Positions 9,890-18,387 of a DNA stretch of 46,060 bases are shown one piece after another; positions within the stretch are counted from its first letter, which is position 1; every line of letters begins with the position of its first letter. Origin of the DNA: Candidatus Roizmanbacteria bacterium RIFCSPHIGHO2_02_FULL_37_13b (GTDB lineage: Bacteria; Patescibacteriota; Microgenomatia; UBA1406; HO2-37-13b); contig MFZK01000003.1 in NCBI GenBank assembly GCA_001789395.1, forward strand, positions 2,330 through 48,389, written 5' to 3'. The translations under genes and the position numbers were made by a program. The notes below the pieces were generated by a model. It saw only the letters and a list, made by a program, of their open reading frames with translations. It did not search any database and was not told the DNA's origin.

Positions 9890-9909
9890 CCTGCCTGCCG
9901 GCAGGCAGG
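9890..9909. repeat. Perfect 20-bp palindrome CCTGCCTGCCGGCAGGCAGG within a longer imperfect hairpin (about 9883-9916)
   Basis: Sequence equals its own reverse complement; flanks GGGATTC/AATTCCC extend the hairpin. Confidence 0.9.
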
Positions 9910-9982
9910 AATTCCCCCGTCTCCGACCAAATTACTAAATTGGTCTTGACAATTAGACTTTTGTAATCAACAATATACATTT

Positions 9983-10957
9983 ATGGCAAGCATTTATATA
10001 ACAAGAAAAATACCTGAAAGTGGACTTGAGATGATTAAAAAAAAATTTGGAAAGTTTGATATTAATCAAGAAAATCGCGTTTTAACTAAATCAGAACTTA
10101 TAAAGAATGTAAAAAATCGAGATGGTATTTTATGTCTCCTGACCGATTCAATCGATAAAGAAATTATAGATGCGATGGGGAATACCTGCAAAATTATCTC
10201 CAACTATGCTGTTGGTTTCAATAATATTGATGTCGAATATGCCTCTAAAAGAAAAAAAATGGTTACAAACACTCCAGGGGTGTTAACTGACGCGACCTCA
10301 GACTTAGCGATTTCACTTCTTTTTTCCTGTGCACGTCGAATTGTCGAGTCAGATGAATTCACAAGAACAGGTAAATACAAAGGCTGGGATCCTATGCTTC
10401 TTCTTGGTCAAGAAGTCACCGGTAAAACACTAGGCATTATCGGTGCCGGGAGAATAGGTACTGTCGTTGCTCAAAAGTTAGCTCGTGGTTTTAATATGAA
10501 GATTATTTATGATGATAGATCCAATAATTTTGATCTTGAAAAATCAACTAATGCCAAACGTGTCGATTTACCGACTCTTCTTAAAAATAGTGATTTTATT
10601 TCTGTTCATGTTAGTCTTAATAAGGATAATCACGATCTTCTTTCAAAAAAAGAATTCAATATGATGAAAAGAACATGCGTTTTTATAAACACCTCAAGAG
10701 GAGAGGTCGTGGATGAAAAAGCGCTTGTCAACGCATTAAAAGAGAAGAAAATATTTGCGGCCGGATTAGACGTCTATGAAAGTGAACCAAGACTTGCTAA
10801 CGGATTAACCAGACTTGATAATGTCATTATTGTGCCTCACATCGGCAGTGCTACTGTCCGTGCCAGAACACTGATGGCAACTATGGCGGCTCAAAATCTA
10901 ATCGATGGTTTACAAGGAAAAATCCCCAAATATTGTGTTAATAAAGACAGGTTATGA
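9983..10957 (+). CDS. D-2-hydroxyacid dehydrogenase (glyoxylate/hydroxypyruvate reductase, D-glycerate dehydrogenase-like)
   Basis: NYAVGFNNIDV, TPGVLTDATSDLA, GKTLGIIGAGRIGTVVAQKLARGF, NTSRGEVVDEKALVNAL, GLDVYESEP. Confidence 0.9.
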   Translation: MASIYITRKIPESGLEMIKKKFGKFDINQENRVLTKSELIKNVKNRDGILCLLTDSIDKEIIDAMGNTCKIISNYAVGFNNIDVEYASKRKKMVTNTPGVLTDATSDLAISLLFSCARRIVESDEFTRTGKYKGWDPMLLLGQEVTGKTLGIIGAGRIGTVVAQKLARGFNMKIIYDDRSNNFDLEKSTNAKRVDLPTLLKNSDFISVHVSLNKDNHDLLSKKEFNMMKRTCVFINTSRGEVVDEKALVNALKEKKIFAAGLDVYESEPRLANGLTRLDNVIIVPHIGSATVRARTLMATMAAQNLIDGLQGKIPKYCVNKDRL

Positions 10958-12207
10958 TTCATAATTTGAAGGAGTTGATCACTATATCAAACTCAAACGC
11001 AAGACACAATCGTTCTATCCTTCTTGAGATTGTTGACTCGGTTCTTTACTCACTTCAGCCAGACATATTACTCAAAAATGAATTAAAAAAGATAGATCTT
11101 TATCCTTTTAAAAGGATTGCTATTTTTAGTATTGGTAAAGCAGCAAAACAGTTAGCCAATGCGGCCAAAAACGAACTATCAAGAAAACCTGCTATCATCT
11201 GCCTAGCTGACATTGGACATCCCTTACCTACTCAGGTCGGAATAGAAAAAACAGATAAATTGGTTAATGAAGCAAAGAAATTAGGTAAAGATGATCTAGC
11301 TATAGTATTAATATCCGGTGGAGGATCAGCAATGTTTGTTAAACCAATCGAAAGTGTTTCCTTAGAAGATAAAATCAATATCACCAAAAAATTACTACTC
11401 TGCGGAGCGAATATTAATGAAATTAATGTCATTCGTAAGCACTTATCACAGGTAAAGGGTGGTCAATTGGCTCGCATGCTTTATCCTGCTACTGTATTAA
11501 GCTTTGTCATTTCTGATGTCGTGGGTAATGATTTAGGGACGATTGCGTCTGGCCCACTATCACCTGATAAAAGCACATTTTTCGATGCAATAAATATACT
11601 AAAGAAGTATTCAATCAAAGTTCCAATAAAAATAAATGATTACCTGAAACGTGGCTCAATAAGTAAACAATTAGAAACTCCAAAACCTGGTGATATTTTT
11701 TTTAACAACATTTCTATAAAAATTATCGCTGATCACATCATGTCGGCAAATCTTGCCTTAAAAAAAATAAAGGAACTGGGATTACCAGGCGATATATTCG
11801 CGACAAACTTATCAGGTGACTGTAAAGTGACGGCTAAGCAATTTATCAGTGCTAATAAAAAAAGAGGAATAAGCATAGCCACGGGAGAAACTACCGTTGC
11901 CGTTAAGGGAACAGGATATGGAGGAAGAAATCAGGAATTTATTTTATCGGCGTTATTAGATCTTAAACCGGGTCAAGCATTAATTTCGATTGGTACAGAT
12001 GGAATTGATGGTATCTGCCCAGAGCCTATAGCCGGTGCAGTGGGGGATGCCGATATATTGGACAAGGCGAAAAGAAATAAAATCGATATAACGAAATATC
12101 TGAAAAATAATGATTCTTACAACTTCTTTAAAAAAACCAATGGTCTCATCAAAACTGGTCCAACTGATACCAACGTCGGTGATCTGATCCTTCTTTACAA
12201 TGAATAA
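10954..12207 (+). CDS. Glycerate 2-kinase (MOFRL/DUF4147 family)
   Basis: SIGKAAKQLANAA, LISGGGSAMFVKP, LSQVKGGQLARMLYPA, GETTVAVKGTGYGGRNQEFIL; 4-bp ATGA overlap with the upstream dehydrogenase. Confidence 0.9.
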   Translation: MIHNLKELITISNSNARHNRSILLEIVDSVLYSLQPDILLKNELKKIDLYPFKRIAIFSIGKAAKQLANAAKNELSRKPAIICLADIGHPLPTQVGIEKTDKLVNEAKKLGKDDLAIVLISGGGSAMFVKPIESVSLEDKINITKKLLLCGANINEINVIRKHLSQVKGGQLARMLYPATVLSFVISDVVGNDLGTIASGPLSPDKSTFFDAINILKKYSIKVPIKINDYLKRGSISKQLETPKPGDIFFNNISIKIIADHIMSANLALKKIKELGLPGDIFATNLSGDCKVTAKQFISANKKRGISIATGETTVAVKGTGYGGRNQEFILSALLDLKPGQALISIGTDGIDGICPEPIAGAVGDADILDKAKRNKIDITKYLKNNDSYNFFKKTNGLIKTGPTDTNVGDLILLYNE

Positions 12208-12236
12208 TAGTTAATAAAATACAGTAAAATCATTTT

Positions 12237-13637
12237 ATGAAGCTATTTAACACCTTAACAAGAAAAACAGAACAATTCCTACCCTTAAATCCTCCAAAAG
12301 TGACTTTTTATTCTTGCGGACCTACAGTCTACGATTATACTCATATCGGACACTTGCGAACTTTTGTCAATAACGATCTTTTGAAACGTACTCTTGAATA
12401 TGCTGGGTTTGACGTTCATCATGTCATGAACATAACTGACGTTGGCCATTTGACAGGAGATGATGACTCAGGTGTTGACAAGCTGGAAAAAGGAGCAAAA
12501 AAACAGAATAAATCTGTATGGGACATAGTTCAGTTTTTCACCGAACAATTTATTCAATCGATTAAACGATTGAATATCGTACCTCCAAAAGAACTTTGTA
12601 AAGCCACGGATCATATCACGGATATGATAGAACTCATCCAAAAATTAGAAAAGAGAGGAGTAACTTATCAAACCGATGAGGCTATTTATTTTGATACCAG
12701 TAAATTCCTCAATTATGGCAATTTGTCGCATCAGAAAATTGATGAAAAAATTGTTCAAGCAAGAAAAGAAGTCTATTCCGACCCAAATAAGAGAAATCCA
12801 GTTGACTTTGCATTATGGTTCAAGTGTATCGGTCGATTCAAAAAACATGTCATGCGTTGGAAATCTCCATGGGGAGATGGATTTCCTGGATGGCATATCG
12901 AATGTAGTGCTATGAGTATGAAATATCTTGGGGATACTATTGATATCCACGCCGGTGGAATTGATCACATTCCAATTCATCATGAAAATGAAATTGCGCA
13001 ATCTGAAGGAGCGACAGAAAAACCATTCGTAAAATATTGGTTTCATAGCGCATTCTTATTAGTGGATAACGAAAAAATGAGTAAATCAAAAAATAACTTT
13101 TATACAATCGACGATCTCAAAAATAAAGGATACGATCCTATTTCCCTGAGATATCTATTTCTCATGACGCATTATCAAAAACCGCTTAATTTTACATGGG
13201 AGGCCCTAACAGCTGCCCAAAATGGATTAAATACCCTTCGTCAATGGGCCATTTCATTAAGAGACAGCTCAACTCGATCAAATCTATATCTTGAGAAGCT
13301 TGAAAAAACTGTAAATTATCAAAAACAGATAAGCGATGCTATATTTGATAATTCGCAATTTCCTCAAGCACTGGCCGTCCTCTATGAAATGTTAAAGTCG
13401 AATATCCCTCCCGTTGATAAATGGGATATTTTAATGGATTTCAACCACGTTTCAGGTTTAAAACTTGACGATTTCCATAAAGTAATTATTCCACAATCGG
13501 TAACTTTAATAGCGGAAAAACGCAATCAAGCTCGAAAAAGAGGCGACTTTGATACTGCCGATAAATTAAGAGATGAAATTAGCAAATTAGGTTTTACGGT
13601 TGAGGATGTCACATCTGGTTTTATTTTAAAAAAATAA
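12237..13637 (+). CDS. cysS: Cysteine--tRNA ligase
   Basis: SCGPTVYDYTHIGHLRTFVNNDLLKRTL, GWHIECSAMSMKYLGDTIDIHAGGIDHIPIHHENEIAQSE, KMSKSKNNF. Confidence 0.97.
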   Translation: MKLFNTLTRKTEQFLPLNPPKVTFYSCGPTVYDYTHIGHLRTFVNNDLLKRTLEYAGFDVHHVMNITDVGHLTGDDDSGVDKLEKGAKKQNKSVWDIVQFFTEQFIQSIKRLNIVPPKELCKATDHITDMIELIQKLEKRGVTYQTDEAIYFDTSKFLNYGNLSHQKIDEKIVQARKEVYSDPNKRNPVDFALWFKCIGRFKKHVMRWKSPWGDGFPGWHIECSAMSMKYLGDTIDIHAGGIDHIPIHHENEIAQSEGATEKPFVKYWFHSAFLLVDNEKMSKSKNNFYTIDDLKNKGYDPISLRYLFLMTHYQKPLNFTWEALTAAQNGLNTLRQWAISLRDSSTRSNLYLEKLEKTVNYQKQISDAIFDNSQFPQALAVLYEMLKSNIPPVDKWDILMDFNHVSGLKLDDFHKVIIPQSVTLIAEKRNQARKRGDFDTADKLRDEISKLGFTVEDVTSGFILKK

Positions 13638-13683
13638 AGACTTGCAACCAACTGACGAAACCTTGATAATTAATTTATTGATA

Positions 13684-16374
13684 ATGGATAAAACTCTAAA
13701 AATCATCCTTTTATTATCTGTGATAATAATTGGAGTATTAATAGGTTTATTATTTGTATTCAAGGCAAAGGAATATACCAATCTTCATCCATCCTCATCT
13801 CGGGTTCAGCAAGCATTAAATAATCAATCAACATCACAATTCTATAGGGATCTAATTCCTAAAGATACAGTCAATTTAAATAAAACGCCTGGTGTGAAGA
13901 CAGCCCCTGAGTTTAAAATTAATCAATACTCACTTGATACTGCATCAACAAAAATTTCAGATACAGCCAAAATTTTTTCGTTTAAAACAAATTATTCGTT
14001 TAGTGAAATTGATTCTATAGCAAACATGCTTCTTGGGCCAATTATTGCCAAGGAAGAAATTGATAAAAATCAAATTGCTTTTTCCGGACAATTAGGGTAT
14101 CTGACGTTTAACAAAACATCAGGGGCTTTTATATATCAAGGAATAGGAATAAAACTTCCTTTTCCAGTCACATCACAGACGGCTGATTTACGGAAACCGA
14201 TATCTGATTTTTTACGTGATGATTTAAAAATTATTGATAACTTTACAAAAGCAACCAGTTATTATCGACGTGAAGGATCAGAAGGTGTGACTTATGTCGA
14301 GTACCATCATGATTGGGACTTAATTGGAGCTCCAATTATAAGCATCGCTGCTGTACCTGCTATGTCAGAACGGGTCAGTTTCCAAGATTTATCATTGACT
14401 AAATTTCAAGACACCGACCAGAAGGACAACTCAATATATTTCGCATCAGATCAGCCGGGATTTGCACGTCGAGTTGATTTTAACAGCGCCACTGTTGCAT
14501 ATACAAAAGATGGTTATATAATCTCAATTGAATCAAATCTACGATATATACTCAAAGAAGAATCATTAGAAGAGAGAGGATTATCGTTATTTAATTCTGA
14601 AAGTTTAGTCGGTGAATTAAACAATAAAGGGGGTTATTTCAAGCTGGCAATACCCTCTGGAGAAGGCATTATAAATCTAGAAAAAGTCTTTCCTAACAAC
14701 ACTTTATCTGCACAAAAAGCCATCGTTACTGATGTCGTTTTGGCTTATTTAGAAAAAACCGGTGATATTGAACAAAAATATTTGTTTCCCAACTATATCG
14801 TCAGGGGTTATGCCGAGACAGAAACAGGCTACCGGGTCAATTTTGCCGAAAGCATACCGGCAATTGATGATAAAAAACTTTCTCTCAAAAAAAATGGTGT
14901 TAATTATTTTGCAAGTCTAATCGAACTTAAATATCCTATTCTAGCTATGGCTCAAGAAATAGGATTAACACCCACTCTAGTTCCTTCACCAACGCCAATT
15001 ACTCTATACTGTCAGGATGATTCGATTGAATGTAATTATCAAATCTTTAAACCTACACCGACCACTGCTACTTCCATAACACCAAGTGTTACTCTGATTC
15101 CTACATTAACGCCGCAGCCATCAACATATATTCCGACACCGTCTCCATTACCTTCAATTTATGGACCAACTCCTAGACCCTCCCCAACGACAAAAGTATA
15201 TCCATCACCAACTCCTGACACAAAACCATGTTTTTTAACTGACTATAATGGACGACCAATTGCCGATATTCAAACGATATCAATATTTGTTCCTGGATTG
15301 GGAACGGTATATTTTTTCCCCGGCCAAAAAATTGCAGCTGCTTATAAAAGATCTTACCGATCCGTTGTCAACTCTAATATGATTCTAGATTTTCAAAATA
15401 TTGAAAGCAGAGAACTTCAGAAAAGATTCGCTGAGACAATACTTCGTGATCCAAATTTGATTATCTTCGACAATTTTGGTCATCTGGATTTGGTCACGAC
15501 TGCTCTCAAGGCTTTTAACTTTGACATGAGAAAAACATATAATAATCGCGGTCTCTCATCGACAAAAACTCCTGAATATATTGTTCTTCAAAATAGTCTT
15601 GAATCTGCAGTTCGGGTGAAAACTGTCGATTCATCTGTTGTAGGACCACCAATCACAGACTATCCTTCGCTACAGAAAATAGCGCGTTTTGAAACTGGAT
15701 TATCATCTATTCCATTTGGTACCTTATATCAGTCACTAATATTAACAAGACAGGGAGGTGGAAGTTCACTAAATGCATCAAAATTGAGACTGTCTCCAAG
15801 CGATTGTCAACCTGTGACTACAATGTCACCCTCAATATATTTTTATCCTGGAGATGCAACAACAATTAGTTTGATATTTGGTCATAACAACATCTCTTTT
15901 GCCGATCCATTTATTTTAAATCGCTACACCCTAAATGTATCAAAGAATGGATCGTTGGATTTTGATGGCATCAGGAGAAATCGTTTTTACTATGAGTATA
16001 AAAATACTGAATTTAATCAACCAAAACAGGGATGGGTAATAAAAACGGACAAGATTATTGAATTTATTCGCAATGATTTATCACGTCGGATTGGTCTTTC
16101 TGATAATGAAAAAGAGGATTTAATAAAAGATATCAATGCTAACTTTGTCACCGAAAAAGAAAAACTATATACATTCATAGGACTGCTTCCAGATTTCGAT
16201 GTTAACCAAAAATTACCCTTTGAAGTATCACCAAAACCCACTTCTATCCATCGAATACATATTTATCTACGATCTACCAATAATATTGAACCTGTTCAAG
16301 CACCAAAAATAGATAAAATAAATCGTGCCGGATTTGCAGTTGTGGAAGTCGGCGTGTATATGGAACAAAATTAA
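13684..16374 (+). CDS. Large membrane-anchored secreted protein with Pro/Thr/Ser linker
   Basis: Listed ORF starts at TTG 13642; ATG 13684 (MDKTLKIILLLSVIIIGVLIGLLFVF) gives a clean N-terminal TM; linker TPQPSTYIPTPSPLPSIYGPTPRPSPTTK. Confidence 0.75.
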   Translation: MDKTLKIILLLSVIIIGVLIGLLFVFKAKEYTNLHPSSSRVQQALNNQSTSQFYRDLIPKDTVNLNKTPGVKTAPEFKINQYSLDTASTKISDTAKIFSFKTNYSFSEIDSIANMLLGPIIAKEEIDKNQIAFSGQLGYLTFNKTSGAFIYQGIGIKLPFPVTSQTADLRKPISDFLRDDLKIIDNFTKATSYYRREGSEGVTYVEYHHDWDLIGAPIISIAAVPAMSERVSFQDLSLTKFQDTDQKDNSIYFASDQPGFARRVDFNSATVAYTKDGYIISIESNLRYILKEESLEERGLSLFNSESLVGELNNKGGYFKLAIPSGEGIINLEKVFPNNTLSAQKAIVTDVVLAYLEKTGDIEQKYLFPNYIVRGYAETETGYRVNFAESIPAIDDKKLSLKKNGVNYFASLIELKYPILAMAQEIGLTPTLVPSPTPITLYCQDDSIECNYQIFKPTPTTATSITPSVTLIPTLTPQPSTYIPTPSPLPSIYGPTPRPSPTTKVYPSPTPDTKPCFLTDYNGRPIADIQTISIFVPGLGTVYFFPGQKIAAAYKRSYRSVVNSNMILDFQNIESRELQKRFAETILRDPNLIIFDNFGHLDLVTTALKAFNFDMRKTYNNRGLSSTKTPEYIVLQNSLESAVRVKTVDSSVVGPPITDYPSLQKIARFETGLSSIPFGTLYQSLILTRQGGGSSLNASKLRLSPSDCQPVTTMSPSIYFYPGDATTISLIFGHNNISFADPFILNRYTLNVSKNGSLDFDGIRRNRFYYEYKNTEFNQPKQGWVIKTDKIIEFIRNDLSRRIGLSDNEKEDLIKDINANFVTEKEKLYTFIGLLPDFDVNQKLPFEVSPKPTSIHRIHIYLRSTNNIEPVQAPKIDKINRAGFAVVEVGVYMEQN

Positions 16375-16375
16375 T

Positions 16376-17005
16376 ATGAAAACTAATTTCTTAATTGGGC
16401 TGCTTACCGCATCAGTATTAATTTCTTTTGTTGTCATCAGAAATTATATTAACAAACCAGCAAATCTTGTACCAAAAGCCCAATCGACGCAGCAATGCAC
16501 TGATATAGCTAGAAGTAACGGTTATGCTTGTAAAGTAAAATGTGAACAAGAACGGGGACGATTTGTGGAGTGGTGTACGGCCAATATCATCAGCCCCGGT
16601 TGTATAAGGGATGAGATTGAGATTTGTAAAATGGATACGAATGATCCAGAATATCATGCGCGATGCTGTAAACCACTCTATCCATCACCATCTATTTCAT
16701 TGACTCCACCTATAACCGTTCCAATCACTCCAAAAATAACTGATTATTTTGGCCCAACGATCACAGAAGTACCGACTCCTACCATAACATCAGTAGTAAC
16801 CCCTACATCTACACCAATATTGACACCAACTTTAACACCTTCTCTTACACTGACACCAACCCTTACACTAATTCCAACGGTGACAAAAACGCAAGATTTA
16901 ACCCCGACGCTGACACCTCCAATACCTACCAATGTTTGTATTGTGCCAAAACCAAGAATAGTTATTAATTGCCCACCGCCGTGTGAACCGATTTCAACCC
17001 GGTGA
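16376..17005 (+). CDS. Membrane-anchored Cys-rich domain protein with mucin-like PT tail
   Basis: ATG 16376 gives MKTNFLIGLLTASVLISFVVI; Cys-rich QQCTDIARSNGYACKVKCEQERGRFVEWC...GCIRDEIEIC...RCC; then TPTLTPSLTLTPTLT repeats. Confidence 0.75.
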   Translation: MKTNFLIGLLTASVLISFVVIRNYINKPANLVPKAQSTQQCTDIARSNGYACKVKCEQERGRFVEWCTANIISPGCIRDEIEICKMDTNDPEYHARCCKPLYPSPSISLTPPITVPITPKITDYFGPTITEVPTPTITSVVTPTSTPILTPTLTPSLTLTPTLTLIPTVTKTQDLTPTLTPPIPTNVCIVPKPRIVINCPPPCEPISTR

Positions 17006-17011
17006 ATATAA

Positions 17012-17629
17012 ATGAAACCGACAGTTATTTTTAATTCAAGAAAGTATCTTGGCGTGATTTTAATTGTGTTGGCAGTCTTAATTTTCTTGACTCTTAATTG
17101 GTTAGCACGCGGTCCAATTAAATTTGGGAAAAAAGCTGAATTATTAAATTCGTGTCCAATTAAACCTGTAATTAATAATGCCTACTGTGAAGTCGATGAA
17201 GATCAGCCATATTCTCCTTATTCCATTGTCGTAAAAGATAGTAACGGTAAGATCATATCAACAACTGAAACAAAAAATGGTAAATTTGGATCACTGCGAG
17301 TTGACTTTATTGCTAATCCGGGTGAGATCTATCGATGTGAAGCTAAATCAATCGATGAAAGATGTCTCAATAGTACAACAGCATCGATTAATTGTGCTGT
17401 TCCAACTATAATTCCGTCAATCGTCGTGACACAGACACCAACACCGACAGGAACATTTACTCCAACGTCTAGTCCCTCACCTACAGTATTTATATCAATC
17501 ACACCTACTATATCGATCACACCAACAACGACCATAACTGAAATTCCGACGCCGACCATATTTGCTTGTCCGGCAATTTTAAAAGATGTATTGGTAATTG
17601 AACCAATATTAACACCACCTAGTCCCTAA
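17012..17629 (+). CDS. Membrane-anchored protein with PT-rich tail
   Basis: N-terminal TM YLGVILIVLAVLIFLTLNWLA; tail TPTPTGTFTPTSSPSPTVF. Confidence 0.7.
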   Translation: MKPTVIFNSRKYLGVILIVLAVLIFLTLNWLARGPIKFGKKAELLNSCPIKPVINNAYCEVDEDQPYSPYSIVVKDSNGKIISTTETKNGKFGSLRVDFIANPGEIYRCEAKSIDERCLNSTTASINCAVPTIIPSIVVTQTPTPTGTFTPTSSPSPTVFISITPTISITPTTTITEIPTPTIFACPAILKDVLVIEPILTPPSP

Positions 17630-17641
17630 AAAAAGACAACT

Positions 17642-18379
17642 ATGCAAAAAAATAAAAAAATTATGTTAGTTATGACTATTGCATCCGCAGCTTCTATATT
17701 AATGTATGGTTTGCAATCGATTTCTAAGCCAGTAAGAAGAGAGAATAGAGCTGTAGAAAATACAATGCCGACCCTAATTAGTTGTAGCCAGATTGATTGG
17801 TTGTGTAAAATTGCTGGAAGTCGTAATAATGACAATCCAAATTCAATATTTAACAAAATAAAAACGGCAGTCGATAATAAACAATTTAGTTACAAACTTG
17901 TTATATCCAAACCCAGTGGTGATGTTATCGGCGATATAAATAATCCAGAACTCAAATTTAAAGTAAAAAATAATGAAGAATTTACATGTCGAATTGTCGT
18001 CTATGATAAAGATGGAACTAAACTCGACTGTGATTTTTTGTCGGGAGTACAGAAGTGTTTCCCGAAAAATTCCTCACCAACCCCTACAAATGCTCCTACG
18101 CCAACAATCGGTCCAACGACAGAGATGCAAATATCACCACTAGCCACGATTATACCGACTGCAACCATAGCACCAACAAATACCAACCTGAACGTTACAG
18201 AAGTTAATTTGTGCACTAGGGGTGATTTTAATAACGATGGTGCAACTAATGCCAGAGACTTTGCAGCTCTATTAACTCATATTGGAAGCAGTGATACAAC
18301 CTATGATCTTGATGGAGATAGAGCGGCAACTACCTTAGATTTAGTTAAATTAATGAATAACTGCTTTCAATTCAGATAA
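17642..18379 (+). CDS. Membrane-anchored protein with PT linker and C-terminal dockerin-like module
   Basis: C-terminus LCTRGDFNNDGATNARDFAALLTHIGSSDTTYDLDGDRAATTLDLVKLMNN has two EF-hand-like dockerin type I repeats. Confidence 0.75.
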   Translation: MQKNKKIMLVMTIASAASILMYGLQSISKPVRRENRAVENTMPTLISCSQIDWLCKIAGSRNNDNPNSIFNKIKTAVDNKQFSYKLVISKPSGDVIGDINNPELKFKVKNNEEFTCRIVVYDKDGTKLDCDFLSGVQKCFPKNSSPTPTNAPTPTIGPTTEMQISPLATIIPTATIAPTNTNLNVTEVNLCTRGDFNNDGATNARDFAALLTHIGSSDTTYDLDGDRAATTLDLVKLMNNCFQFR

Positions 18380-18387
18380 CGTTAACC

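Noticed and set aside
9768-9980. Reverse-strand 70-aa ORF (…GEFLPAGRQGIPTSRSRPPKFDLVGDVGFEPTASRSRTVRATAAPIPEF)
   Set aside because: Antisense to tRNA-Pro and its repeat; a typical spurious tRNA-antisense ORF.
13642-13683. TTG start for the large PT-linker protein
   Set aside because: ATG 13684 gives a clean signal-anchor; the extension MQPTDETLIINLLI adds nothing recognizable.
16744-17559. Reverse-strand GVGVGV-rich ORFs (16744-16932, 17329-17559)
   Set aside because: Artefacts of reading the PT-rich repeat DNA on the opposite strand.
16400-17560. PT-rich repeat tracts considered as a CRISPR-like or tandem array
   Set aside because: Irregular ACACCAAC-type codon repeats coding for TPT; no constant-length repeat/spacer structure.
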